64,000 nt of DNA from Alloalcanivorax marinus (GTDB taxonomy: Bacteria > Pseudomonadota > Gammaproteobacteria > Pseudomonadales > Alcanivoracaceae). How positions within the stretch are numbered: position 1 is the stretch's first letter; each line of letters opens with the position of its first letter. Positions 41,282 to 47,956 of this stretch are shown in pieces. The stretch is taken from positions 186,001-250,000 of the forward strand of contig NZ_JADDOL010000004.1 of the NCBI RefSeq assembly GCF_016906305.1, given 5' to 3'. The position numbers were made by a program, and so were the translations under genes. The notes beneath the pieces are model-generated. The model made no database searches. It had not been told where the DNA came from and was given only the letters and a program-made list of their open reading frames with translations.

Positions 41282-41322
41282 AACGCAAAACGCCCCGGTC
41301 ATCGCCGGGGCGTTTTGCGTTT
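41282..41322. terminator. Strong bidirectional terminator after rho
   Basis: AACGCAAAACGCCCCGG (41282-41298) is the exact reverse complement of CCGGGGCGTTTTGCGTT (41305-41321), giving a 17-bp perfect stem with a TCATCG loop. Internal T- and A-runs suit termination in both directions, for rho and for the minus-strand genes from the inserted region. Confidence 0.9.
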
Positions 41323-41339
41323 AAGAACGCACCACAACT

Positions 41340-41362
41340 GTAGGAGCGACTTCAGTCGCGAT
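41340..41362 (-). repeat. Single REP element
   Basis: One 23-bp copy reading GTAGGAG...CGCGAT with a GCGACTTCAGTCGC hairpin, unpaired with any neighbour. It lies between the rho terminator and the 3' end of the PaiB-like gene, at the left edge of the AT-rich inserted region. Confidence 0.75.
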
Positions 41363-41410
41363 AAAGGACTTCGCCAATCGAGCGCGGCGCTGGAGAAACG
41401 CAACCCCCCC

Positions 41411-42037
41411 TTAGTCGATGAACTTAGCCATGGCACGACCCTGTGCCCCTTCTCCGGCCTCAAGCCCGGCCTTAACCCCAACCCGGTTTCTTTCCGGTTG
41501 GTTCTGACTCGCCTTCAACTTACCCATCAGCGTTTCAATCCTGATCTCTACACCAACAATAGCCTGGGCCAAACCTTCGACGAAATCCGCCGGCGCGTCG
41601 TCAACGGCCCAAGGGCTGGCCATGCCCGATTCATGCTTGTCGGTGAGTCGCTGGAGATGAAGTTTCAGCCAATCCGAATCCTCAATAATCCGAGCGCTAC
41701 CTTCCACGTGGACGGCAAGGTAGTTCCATGTCGGAACAACCCGGCCCGTTTCTGCCTTGGTGGCGTACCAGGAGGGCGAAACATAGGCATCAGGCCCCTG
41801 AAAAATCGCAAGCACCCGAGCCCCATCATGCAGACGCCGCCAAAGCGGATTGTTGCGCGCCAAATGACACTGGAGCTGCCCAAGCGTGCCCTCTTGCTCA
41901 GTACTGAGATAAAAGGGGACATGATTCGCTTCGATGCCATCGTCATCCGCGACCACCAGCAATCCGAAACCGTAATCACGGATATGCTGCTGCAGCTTGC
42001 CTACGTCGTCTTCTTTGAAGTGGCTCGGGACGTACAT
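41411..42037 (-). CDS. PaiB-like FMN-binding protein
   Basis: A 208-residue protein of the PaiB family (FMN-binding split barrel, called negative transcriptional regulators in Bacillus). The start at 42037 (MYVPSHFKEDD) is the family start and has GGGAG upstream; the frame extends further 5' but without family similarity. Seen: MYVPSHFKEDDVGKLQQHI, EANHVPFYLS, QCHLARNNPLWRRL, PDAYVSPSWYATK, VPTWNYLAVHVEG. The length is full. Base composition is intermediate between the host and the AT-rich genes next to it, so it may be part of the insertion. The function is probably an oxidoreductase or regulator; it cannot be specified. Confidence 0.82.
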   Translation of the reverse strand: MYVPSHFKEDDVGKLQQHIRDYGFGLLVVADDDGIEANHVPFYLSTEQEGTLGQLQCHLARNNPLWRRLHDGARVLAIFQGPDAYVSPSWYATKAETGRVVPTWNYLAVHVEGSARIIEDSDWLKLHLQRLTDKHESGMASPWAVDDAPADFVEGLAQAIVGVEIRIETLMGKLKASQNQPERNRVGVKAGLEAGEGAQGRAMAKFID

Positions 42038-42134
42038 TCTGTGAAGCTCCCAGGACAGAGGGGAAAACCCGCCAACTCCACACTCACCGAAAAACCGGGA
42101 GCGAAGCGAGTAAATTTTGCGTATGCTCAGCTTT

Positions 42135-43514
42135 TTATAGGCTATCCATGTATTGGTTAAGCTTTTGAATAAGCTGCAATGTATGTTCCTTATGCTCACT
42201 CTTAATTATCCGGTTATCATCCAGCAACCCATCTACCGCTTCGGTTTCTTTCCTTGCTCTTTTTGTCCGTATATCATCTGCGCAAATGTGTACAAAATGG
42301 TAACCAGGATACTTGCTTTTTAACTTCGGTATTTCTTCCGCCTTATCGCCATCGAGTATGGCTGCCACTTTTTTAAACCCGAGATCCTTAAGAAAGAAAC
42401 ACACATGTTCAATATTTGATGCACCACCAGCACCCCAGCCAAAGAAAGATCCCGTTATAGCCGTTTCTAACTGGCTTGCAACGTCAGGAAAAAGCAGAAC
42501 ATCTTCCTGGCCCTCCACAACCACAACACCGTCCTCTTGGAAGAATAACTCTCTAGCATCAAGACCAAACGTATGAGGATTATAAAGGTTGCCCTTCGAG
42601 AGTTTCTTAAGAACGTTCCTAGCCTGACGTGAAAGCTGAAATATTTCAGTCCCTTTACCGGTATTCACAACCCTAACCAGATTTGAGCCATTGATAATTG
42701 AAGGAACATCTACAAAATAAGGTGAATGTGTAGAAATAATTATTTGTCTATCTTTGGAGAAATCTTTAAGCAAATCAAAAACGCGCCTTTGAAGTGCCGG
42801 GTGCAAGGATAGCTCTGGCTCATCTATAACAATCACATCGCCCGGCTTGGAATCGTATAGAGAATCAACTATACCAAATATGCTGACAACCCCTTCTCCC
42901 ATTCCGTCACTAGTATGCGAAAATTCGCCATTGTGAAACTTCAGGAAATATTGACCTTGATCGGACTGATCAATAGACCACTCAGGTTTAAAGGTTAACA
43001 CTCTATGAAGTATTTTATTGAAAGCTTCCTGTTTCTCAACAATACCGAATAGTCGATACGAGAAGCTATCCATCGTCGAACTTCTTTGTGCGGACAGCTG
43101 GATATTATCAAGGTATTGCTCTCTTGACTGGACTGGCCCTCCCGCTTTAATAAAGAATGGATTAAAGGCTCTGCGAGAAGGCAGAACAAAAATATGAAAA
43201 TTTCCATTAATTTTATTTTTCTTTGTTTCGCTACCACCTTTTCTCAAAGAAACAACAGACTCTTCTTCGCCATCAACAAAATATTTAATCTCAACAAAAT
43301 CTACTGAAGCATTTCTTGCCCCAACGGCAAAACTTGGAGACTGGCGACCGCCCCTGACCTTTAGGCACTCAATAATAGATGATTTTCCTGAATTGTTTGC
43401 TCCGGTAATAATTGTTAGCCCACTTCCAGGCTTTTTATTTGGAATAGACAAGTCCAAAGCTTGCCTCTTATTGAAACCTCTAAATCCACATATTTCTATT
43501 TTTTCAAGTGGCAC
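42135..43514 (-). CDS. OLD-like ATPase with TOPRIM nuclease domain
   Basis: A 459-residue AT-rich gene. The N-terminal ABC/SMC-like ATPase has Walker A GANNSGKS (38-45), Walker B VIVIDEPELSLHP (228-238) and the H-loop ISTHSPYF (His263). The C-terminal third reads as TOPRIM: VVVVEGQEDVLLFP (Glu334) and VAAILDGDKAEE (Asp388, Asp390). This is the layout of OLD-family nucleases, many of which are antiphage effectors (for example GajA and AriA). No GajB- or AriB-like partner is adjacent. It follows an attC-like site at 43580-43524, so it may be or have been a gene cassette. Confidence 0.8.
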   Translation of the reverse strand: MPLEKIEICGFRGFNKRQALDLSIPNKKPGSGLTIITGANNSGKSSIIECLKVRGGRQSPSFAVGARNASVDFVEIKYFVDGEEESVVSLRKGGSETKKNKINGNFHIFVLPSRRAFNPFFIKAGGPVQSREQYLDNIQLSAQRSSTMDSFSYRLFGIVEKQEAFNKILHRVLTFKPEWSIDQSDQGQYFLKFHNGEFSHTSDGMGEGVVSIFGIVDSLYDSKPGDVIVIDEPELSLHPALQRRVFDLLKDFSKDRQIIISTHSPYFVDVPSIINGSNLVRVVNTGKGTEIFQLSRQARNVLKKLSKGNLYNPHTFGLDARELFFQEDGVVVVEGQEDVLLFPDVASQLETAITGSFFGWGAGGASNIEHVCFFLKDLGFKKVAAILDGDKAEEIPKLKSKYPGYHFVHICADDIRTKRARKETEAVDGLLDDNRIIKSEHKEHTLQLIQKLNQYMDSL

Positions 43515-43523
43515 ATTACCCCC

Positions 43524-43580
43524 TTATAACTCGTGCGGCAGTGGCTAGTCAGGATCGTCAATTGCCTGCAATTGTTAGCT
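43524..43580 (-). repeat. attC-like recombination site 2 (57 bp)
   Basis: Read on the minus strand, R''=AGCTAAC (43580-43574) and R'=GTTATAA (43530-43524). The inner arms are GCAGGCA and TGCCGC, complementary except for one extra base on the R'' side, as for the extrahelical base in L'' of integron attC sites. The 57-bp length is at the short end of known attC sites. R'' is the exact complement of GTTAGCT, the crossover box at the other end of the YkgJ segment (44292-44286). Confidence 0.68.
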
Positions 43581-43595
43581 ATTTTTGAATTTTAG

Positions 43596-44267
43596 CTAAG
43601 CTTTTTTAAATATAGCGCGGCCAGACTTCCATCGCTGTATCAGTTTTGGGTTTTCCATTATCTTCCAGAGACTTCTGATAAGTTCATATTTATGTGGGTC
43701 GTCTCTAGTTTTCGAAAGCACTTCTACCGCGACCGCATCCTGCGTAGATTGAGCATCGTTGACCTCCTGGAACATAGGTATGCCTCCACTCTCAAACCCA
43801 GTTAACTCCGGATTTTCATCTGAATTTCGGCATGCATCAACGGAAGCTGAATGGTAGCCAGCACAAGATAATGGGCGCACTGGATAAACGCTACATTCAC
43901 CTCCAACCAGCAACGGACAAGTAATATTAGTAGCGAAATGTTCACTAACAGTCATGTGACGAATTTTTTCGCACTGCCGCCTTACCCTTATTTTGCATTC
44001 CTCCAATTCACTTTTGGTAAGACTATTCACTAAATAAAAATAGATAGCGATTATCTCGAATGAAAATGCCACCACGCGAAGATTGCAGCAATAAGAACAC
44101 CCGGCCCTACAATCTATAGCTGGGATTTGATGAATAATTTTCTCAACCGGCCTGATAAATTTCGGACCAATCGAGGTTGCTGATGGTGCTGCGCCTTTCG
44201 CCATTCTCAGCTGACGGTAGAGACGGTTGCAGCGACGGTTAAACTCCTCAGGGCTTACAGAATTCAT
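43596..44267 (-). CDS. YkgJ-family cysteine-cluster protein (cassette gene)
   Basis: A 223-residue protein with the family motif CRAGCSYCC (Cys53, 57, 60, 61), then Cys117 (NITCPLL), Cys125 (GGECSVYPVRP) and Cys135 (LSCAGYH), the zinc or iron-sulfur ligand pattern of the YkgJ/CxxCxxCC family. Biochemical roles are poorly known; lysine methylase FliB shares such a cluster. Base composition is well below that of the host. The gene fills the segment between two attC-like sites, as a one-gene integron cassette would, and lies downstream of the repeat-peptide gene on the same strand. A functional link to that peptide is inferred only. Confidence 0.8.
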   Translation of the reverse strand: MNSVSPEEFNRRCNRLYRQLRMAKGAAPSATSIGPKFIRPVEKIIHQIPAIDCRAGCSYCCNLRVVAFSFEIIAIYFYLVNSLTKSELEECKIRVRRQCEKIRHMTVSEHFATNITCPLLVGGECSVYPVRPLSCAGYHSASVDACRNSDENPELTGFESGGIPMFQEVNDAQSTQDAVAVEVLSKTRDDPHKYELIRSLWKIMENPKLIQRWKSGRAIFKKA

Positions 44268-44285
44268 TTGACTTTCCTATGGGGC

Positions 44286-44371
44286 AGCTAACATCAGCCA
44301 TAAGCGAGCCCTGAAAAGGGCACCCGATCGACGGCCCTTGGCCCGAAACGGACTTAATGGCCTTGTTAAAT
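44286..44371 (-). repeat. attC-like recombination site 1 (86 bp)
   Basis: Read on the minus strand, R''=ATTTAAC (44371-44365, perfect RYYYAAC) and R'=GTTAGCT (44292-44286, 6 of 7 to GTTRRRY). The arms GGCCATTAAG and CTTATGGC are complementary except for one extra A on the R'' side, in the same orientation as in site 2. The interior is an imperfect palindrome with AAGGGC in both arms and GATCG at the centre. It lies between the stop of the repeat-peptide gene and the YkgJ start. Confidence 0.7.
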
Positions 44372-44375
44372 GGGC

Positions 44376-44552
44376 TCATGCACATACCCAAGTGCCGTCG
44401 GGATTTTGCTTAGCTCCACCGTATGCGCCACCGCATACCCGTGTGCCGTTGGGGTTCTGCTTAGCTCCACCATATGCACCTCCGCAAACCCAGGTGCCAT
44501 CAGAATTCTGCTTCGCTCCACCGTAGCCTCTATACTCTCGTTTCTCCGTCAT
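44376..44552 (-). CDS. Small three-repeat cysteine peptide, unrecognised family
   Basis: A 58-residue protein too short for usual gene callers. It starts MTEKREYRGY and then has three tandem copies of a 17-residue unit of the form GGAKQNPDGTWVCGGAY; the last copy stops at WVCA. Each unit has one Cys (residues 23, 40, 57). AAGGAT lies 7 bp before the ATG. Between units 1 and 2, seven of ten changed codons are synonymous, which shows selection on the protein. No signal peptide or membrane segment is visible. It could be a precursor peptide, a metal-binding peptide or a structural repeat; I do not recognise it. It is followed by attC-like site 1. Confidence 0.7.
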   Translation of the reverse strand: MTEKREYRGYGGAKQNSDGTWVCGGAYGGAKQNPNGTRVCGGAYGGAKQNPDGTWVCA

Positions 44553-44948
44553 GGTCGATCCTTTCTTTTCATTTACCAGGTATTAAAAATCCGTCTCGAA
44601 TATCCAATGAACACACCAGCGCCCTATCCCGCCTTACTTTTTTTGATATAAAACCGAATAAATCAGATATTTCATAAAGTTACAAACCTTTCACAGCGGC
44701 GCCCCGCGTCCCATGAGCCCTTGGTTTGCCGGCATCAACCTACCGTCCATGTGGGCAGCGGCAGGGGCGATCGGGCAGGCCTCTGTTTCTGTCGCGGTCT
44801 TCGGCGGGGCTTATCGCGACTGAAGCGGAGTGCCGCCCAGTCGGTCCTACTACCGGCCTGGAGAGGGCGGCGGTGTCGGCATGGCATCGTGCCCGGCGGG
44901 TGGGCTGTTATACTGCCTCGCACCTTGTAGCCGGCGAGACCGTGTTCC
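44553..44948. other. Intergenic region between the inserted genes and ubiD
   Basis: The left part (44553-44700) is AT-rich and continues the inserted segment; it holds no convincing gene, and the GTTAAAT box expected at the start of the repeat-peptide cassette is not found there. The right part is GC-rich host-like DNA with the REP variant at 44813-44850. The change near 44700 is the likely right boundary of the insertion. Confidence 0.55.
44813..44850. repeat. REP variant with extra inner stem
   Basis: ATCGCGACTGAAGCGG, then AGTGCCGCCCAGTCGGTCC and TAC: the outer CGACTG/CAGTCG and inner GCGG/CCGC stems match the variant at 29141-29175, and the end GTCCTAC resembles the ordinary REP tail. 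It lies about 100 bp upstream of ubiD, close to the right edge of the inserted AT-rich region. Confidence 0.6.
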
Positions 44949-46415
44949 ATGAAATACCGCGATTTGCGCGACTTTATTCAGCAGCTGGAGAAGCAGGGCG
45001 AGCTGAAACGCATCACCACGGAAGTGGATCCGCACCTGGAAATCACCGAGATTTGCGACCGCACGCTGAAGGCGGGCGGGCCCGCGTTGTTGTTCGAGAA
45101 TCCGAAGGGCTCGTCGATTCCGGTGCTGGGCAATCTGTTCGGCACCGAGCGGCGGGTGGCGCTGGGGATGGGTCGGGATTCGGTGGCGGAGTTGCGCGAG
45201 CTGGGCGAGTTGCTGGCGTTTCTGAAGGAGCCGGAGCCGCCCAAGGGCTTCCGGGATGCCTGGGAGAAGCTGCCGGTGTTCCGCAAGGTGCTGAGCATGA
45301 GCCCCAAGGTGAGCGGGTCCGGGCCCTGCCAGGAGCAGGTGATCGAGGGCGACGATGTGGATCTGACCCGTTTGCCGATCCAGACCTGCTGGCCCGGGGA
45401 TGCCGGGCCGTTGGTGACCTGGCCGCTGGTGATTACCCGGGGGCCGCATAAGGAGCGCCAGAACCTGGGCATTTACCGCCAGCAATTGATCGGGCGTAAC
45501 AAGCTGATCATGCGCTGGCTGAGTCATCGCGGTGGTGCGCTGGATTTTCAGGAGTGGCAACAGCAGCACCCGGGTGAGCCCTTCCCGGTGGCGGTGGCGC
45601 TGGGGGCCGATCCGGCCACCATTCTGGGCGCGGTGACGCCGGTGCCGGACACGCTCAGCGAGTACGCTTTCGCCGGCCTGCTGCGGGGCAGCAAGACCGA
45701 GCTGGTGAAGTGCCTGGGTTCGGATCTGCAGGTGCCGGCCAGCGCCGAGTTCGTGCTGGAAGGCCACATCCATCCCGGCGAGATGGCCGACGAGGGGCCG
45801 TTCGGCGACCACACCGGTTACTACAACGAGGTGGAGCGTTTTCCGGTGTTCACCGTGGAGCGCATTACCCACCGTCGCGACCCGATTTACCACAGCACCT
45901 ATACCGGCCGGCCGCCGGATGAGCCGGCGGTGCTGGGTGTGGCAATGAACGAAATCTTCGTGCCGATTCTGAAGAAGCAGTTTCCGGAGATCGTGGATTT
46001 CTATCTGCCGCCGGAGGGCTGCTCCTACCGGATGGCGGTGGTGACCATGAAGAAGCAGTACCCGGGCCACGCCAAGCGCGTGATGATGGGGGTGTGGTCG
46101 TTCCTGCGGCAGTTCATGTACACCAAGTTCGTGATCGTCTGCGACGACGATGTCAACGGCCGCGACTGGAAGGACGTGATGTGGGCGATCACCACCCGCA
46201 TGGACCCGGCCCGGGACACGGTGCTGGTGGAGAACACGCCCATCGACTACCTGGACTTCGCCTCGCCGGTGGCCGGTCTGGGTTCGAAAATGGGGCTGGA
46301 CGCCACCGCGAAATGGCCCGGTGAAACCAGTCGTGAGTGGGGCCGTCCGATTACCATGGACGACGACACCAAACGCCGGGTGGATGCTCTTTGGGATCAG
46401 CTCGGCATCGACTGA
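44949..46415 (+). CDS. ubiD: 4-hydroxy-3-polyprenylbenzoate decarboxylase
   Basis: A 488-residue prenylated-FMN-dependent decarboxylase of ubiquinone synthesis. Family marks: [19 protein letters not shown] at the start, [20 protein letters not shown], the [19 protein letters not shown] region (cofactor binding), and the catalytic E-x-P region with [20 protein letters not shown]. The C-terminal DSMGLDAT-like segment reads [14 protein letters not shown]. Cofactor would come from UbiX, not in this window. The rho-ubiD neighbourhood is conserved in relatives but is split here by the AT-rich insertion. Confidence 0.95.
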   Translation: MKYRDLRDFIQQLEKQGELKRITTEVDPHLEITEICDRTLKAGGPALLFENPKGSSIPVLGNLFGTERRVALGMGRDSVAELRELGELLAFLKEPEPPKGFRDAWEKLPVFRKVLSMSPKVSGSGPCQEQVIEGDDVDLTRLPIQTCWPGDAGPLVTWPLVITRGPHKERQNLGIYRQQLIGRNKLIMRWLSHRGGALDFQEWQQQHPGEPFPVAVALGADPATILGAVTPVPDTLSEYAFAGLLRGSKTELVKCLGSDLQVPASAEFVLEGHIHPGEMADEGPFGDHTGYYNEVERFPVFTVERITHRRDPIYHSTYTGRPPDEPAVLGVAMNEIFVPILKKQFPEIVDFYLPPEGCSYRMAVVTMKKQYPGHAKRVMMGVWSFLRQFMYTKFVIVCDDDVNGRDWKDVMWAITTRMDPARDTVLVENTPIDYLDFASPVAGLGSKMGLDATAKWPGETSREWGRPITMDDDTKRRVDALWDQLGID

Positions 46416-46418
46416 TGG

Positions 46419-46437
46419 GTCGCGGCTGACGTCGCGG
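46419..46437. repeat. Degenerate REP-like hairpin
   Basis: GTCGCGGCTGACGTCGCGG shortly after the ubiD stop keeps the CGCGGCTGA core of REP but lacks the CTCCTAC tail and symmetric arms. Probably a decayed REP copy. Confidence 0.3.
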
Positions 46438-46462
46438 AGACCCGCGCCGACCAGGAGCCGCC

Positions 46463-47368
46463 ATGAGCTGGAAGCCTTCCGATATCCCCGACCAGAGCGG
46501 CCGGGTGGCCGTGATCACCGGCGCCAACAGCGGCATCGGGCTGCGCGCCGCCCACCATCTGGCCGCCCGTGGGGCGCGGGTGATCATGGCCTGCCGCAAC
46601 CTGGAAAAAGCGGAGGCCGCCCGCCGCGGCCTGCCCGGCCAGACGGAAATCGTGCACCTGGACCTGGCCAGCCAGGCCAGCGTGCGCGCCGCCGCCGAGG
46701 AGATCGCCGGGCGCTGCGAGCACATCGACCTGCTGATCAACAACGCCGGCATCATGTGGCTGCAGGAAGGCCGCACCGAGGACGGCTTCGAACGCCAGTT
46801 CGGCATCAACCATCTGGGCCATTTCGCTTTCACCGGCCATCTGTTGCCGCGCCTGCGCGACGTGCCGGGATCGCGCATCGTCACCGTGAGCAGCATTGCC
46901 CACCGGGGCGGTCGCATTCACTTCGACAACATTCATCTGGACGGCGAGTACGGCCGCCAGAAAGCCTACGCCCAGGCCAAGCTGGCCAATCTGATGTTCG
47001 CCATCGAGCTGGAGCGGCGGCTGCGCGACGCCGGCGCCGAGACCCGGTCCCTGGCCTGCCACCCGGGCGTGGCCAGCACCAACCTGGCGGGCCCCGGCAT
47101 CGCCGAGGAGAGCCCGCTGGGCATCGGCCGGCTGGCCCGCTGGGCCTGGCCGCTGTTTACCCAGAGCGCCGAAAAAGGCAGCTGGCCCACCCTCTACGCG
47201 GCCACCAGCCCGGACGCCCGGGGCGGCCACTATTACGGCCCGGCCCGTCTGATGGAAGCGTTCGGCCCGCCCACCGAGGCGCGCCCCCGGCGCTATGCGC
47301 TGGACGGCGCCCGGGGCGCCCGGCTGTGGGAACTGTCCGAAACCCTGACCGGGGTGCGCTTTCCCTGA
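46463..47368 (+). CDS. SDR oxidoreductase, retinol-dehydrogenase-like
   Basis: A 301-residue SDR. The start has AGGAG upstream. Motifs: TGANSGIG (residues 19-26), MACRNLEKAE after strand 2 (Arg favours NADP), DLASQASV, NNAG, the catalytic Ser in IVTVSSIAHRGG, YAQAKLAN as the Tyr-xxx-Lys pair, and HPGVASTNL. The arrangement with an extended ACRN and SSxAH matches the WWOX/retinol dehydrogenase-like subgroup. The substrate is unknown; a lipid aldehyde or alcohol is plausible. Confidence 0.85.
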   Translation: MSWKPSDIPDQSGRVAVITGANSGIGLRAAHHLAARGARVIMACRNLEKAEAARRGLPGQTEIVHLDLASQASVRAAAEEIAGRCEHIDLLINNAGIMWLQEGRTEDGFERQFGINHLGHFAFTGHLLPRLRDVPGSRIVTVSSIAHRGGRIHFDNIHLDGEYGRQKAYAQAKLANLMFAIELERRLRDAGAETRSLACHPGVASTNLAGPGIAEESPLGIGRLARWAWPLFTQSAEKGSWPTLYAATSPDARGGHYYGPARLMEAFGPPTEARPRRYALDGARGARLWELSETLTGVRFP

Positions 47369-47433
47369 GCCCTGGCTTGAACGGCGGGGCGGGGCCATCA
47401 TATTGATCCTGTCCCCCTTGCCGGAGCTCGCCC

Positions 47434-47874
47434 ATGACCGATGACACCCTGACCCTGGGCTGCGCCCATTGCGGCGCGGTCAACCGGATTCCCGCCGCCC
47501 GCCTGGATGACCGGCCCCGCTGCGGCAAGTGCAAGCAGCCGCTGTTCAGCGGCGCGCCGCTGACGCTCACCGCCGCCAATTTCCAGGCCGTGGTGGAACG
47601 CTCCCAGGTGCCGGTGGTGGTGGATCTCTGGGCGTCCTGGTGCGGCCCCTGCAAGATGATGACGCCCATCTTCGAGCGCACCGCCGCGCGGCTCGAACCG
47701 CGCTTGCGCTTCGCCAAGCTGGACACCGAGGCGGAGCCGGCCCTGGCCGGCCGCTTTGGCATCCGCAGCATCCCCACCCTGATGGTGTTCCGCGAGGGGC
47801 GTGAAGTGGCCCGCCAGGCCGGCGTGATGCAGGGGCCGCAACTGGAACAATGGCTGGCGCCACACCGGGTCTGA
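47434..47874 (+). CDS. trxC: Thioredoxin 2 with N-terminal zinc domain
   Basis: A 146-residue thioredoxin. The N-terminal zinc ribbon has CAHC and CGKC (Cys10/13 and Cys30/33), the feature that separates TrxC from TrxA. The catalytic domain has WASWCGPCKMM (Cys70, Cys73) and RSIPTLMVFREG with the cis-Pro. In relatives trxC responds to oxidative stress; no OxyR site could be identified here. Confidence 0.94.
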   Translation: MTDDTLTLGCAHCGAVNRIPAARLDDRPRCGKCKQPLFSGAPLTLTAANFQAVVERSQVPVVVDLWASWCGPCKMMTPIFERTAARLEPRLRFAKLDTEAEPALAGRFGIRSIPTLMVFREGREVARQAGVMQGPQLEQWLAPHRV

Positions 47875-47913
47875 GCCACGGGGTTGCGCTCCCCGGTAAA
47901 TTTAGTACGATGG

Positions 47914-47935
47914 TTCCAATTATAACGATTCCAAT
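47914..47935. promoter_or_regulatory. Direct repeat TTCCAAT around a possible -10 element
   Basis: TTCCAAT occurs at 47914-47920 and 47929-47935, a 15-bp period, with TATAAC between. It lies 22 bp upstream of the FAD oxidase start in an otherwise AT-rich leader. It could be a regulator site overlapping the promoter; no known regulator matches. Confidence 0.3.
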
Positions 47936-47956
47936 AAAAAAGAATCAGGAACCCTC

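Noticed and set aside
42090-42160. A third attC-like site after the OLD-like gene; GTTAAGC inside its 3' coding end looked like an R' box
   Set aside because: No matching R'' or palindromic arm within 150 bp on either side, and the expected TTATAAC box is absent. The match lies in coding sequence and is probably chance.
44338-44651. Plus-strand reading frames with repeated APPYAPP-like sequence
   Set aside because: They are the antisense shadow of the minus-strand repeat-peptide gene, which has the ribosome binding site and shows codon-level selection.
44641-44700. 13-codon frame on the minus strand (MKYLIYSVLYQKK) upstream of the repeat-peptide gene
   Set aside because: No ribosome binding site, very AT-rich background where such frames are expected by chance, and no resemblance to anything known.
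44553-44720. attI site or left cassette boundary for the repeat-peptide gene
   Set aside because: The expected GTTAAAT on the minus strand does not occur; ATTTACC near 44570 and GTTACAA near 44686 differ at essential positions.
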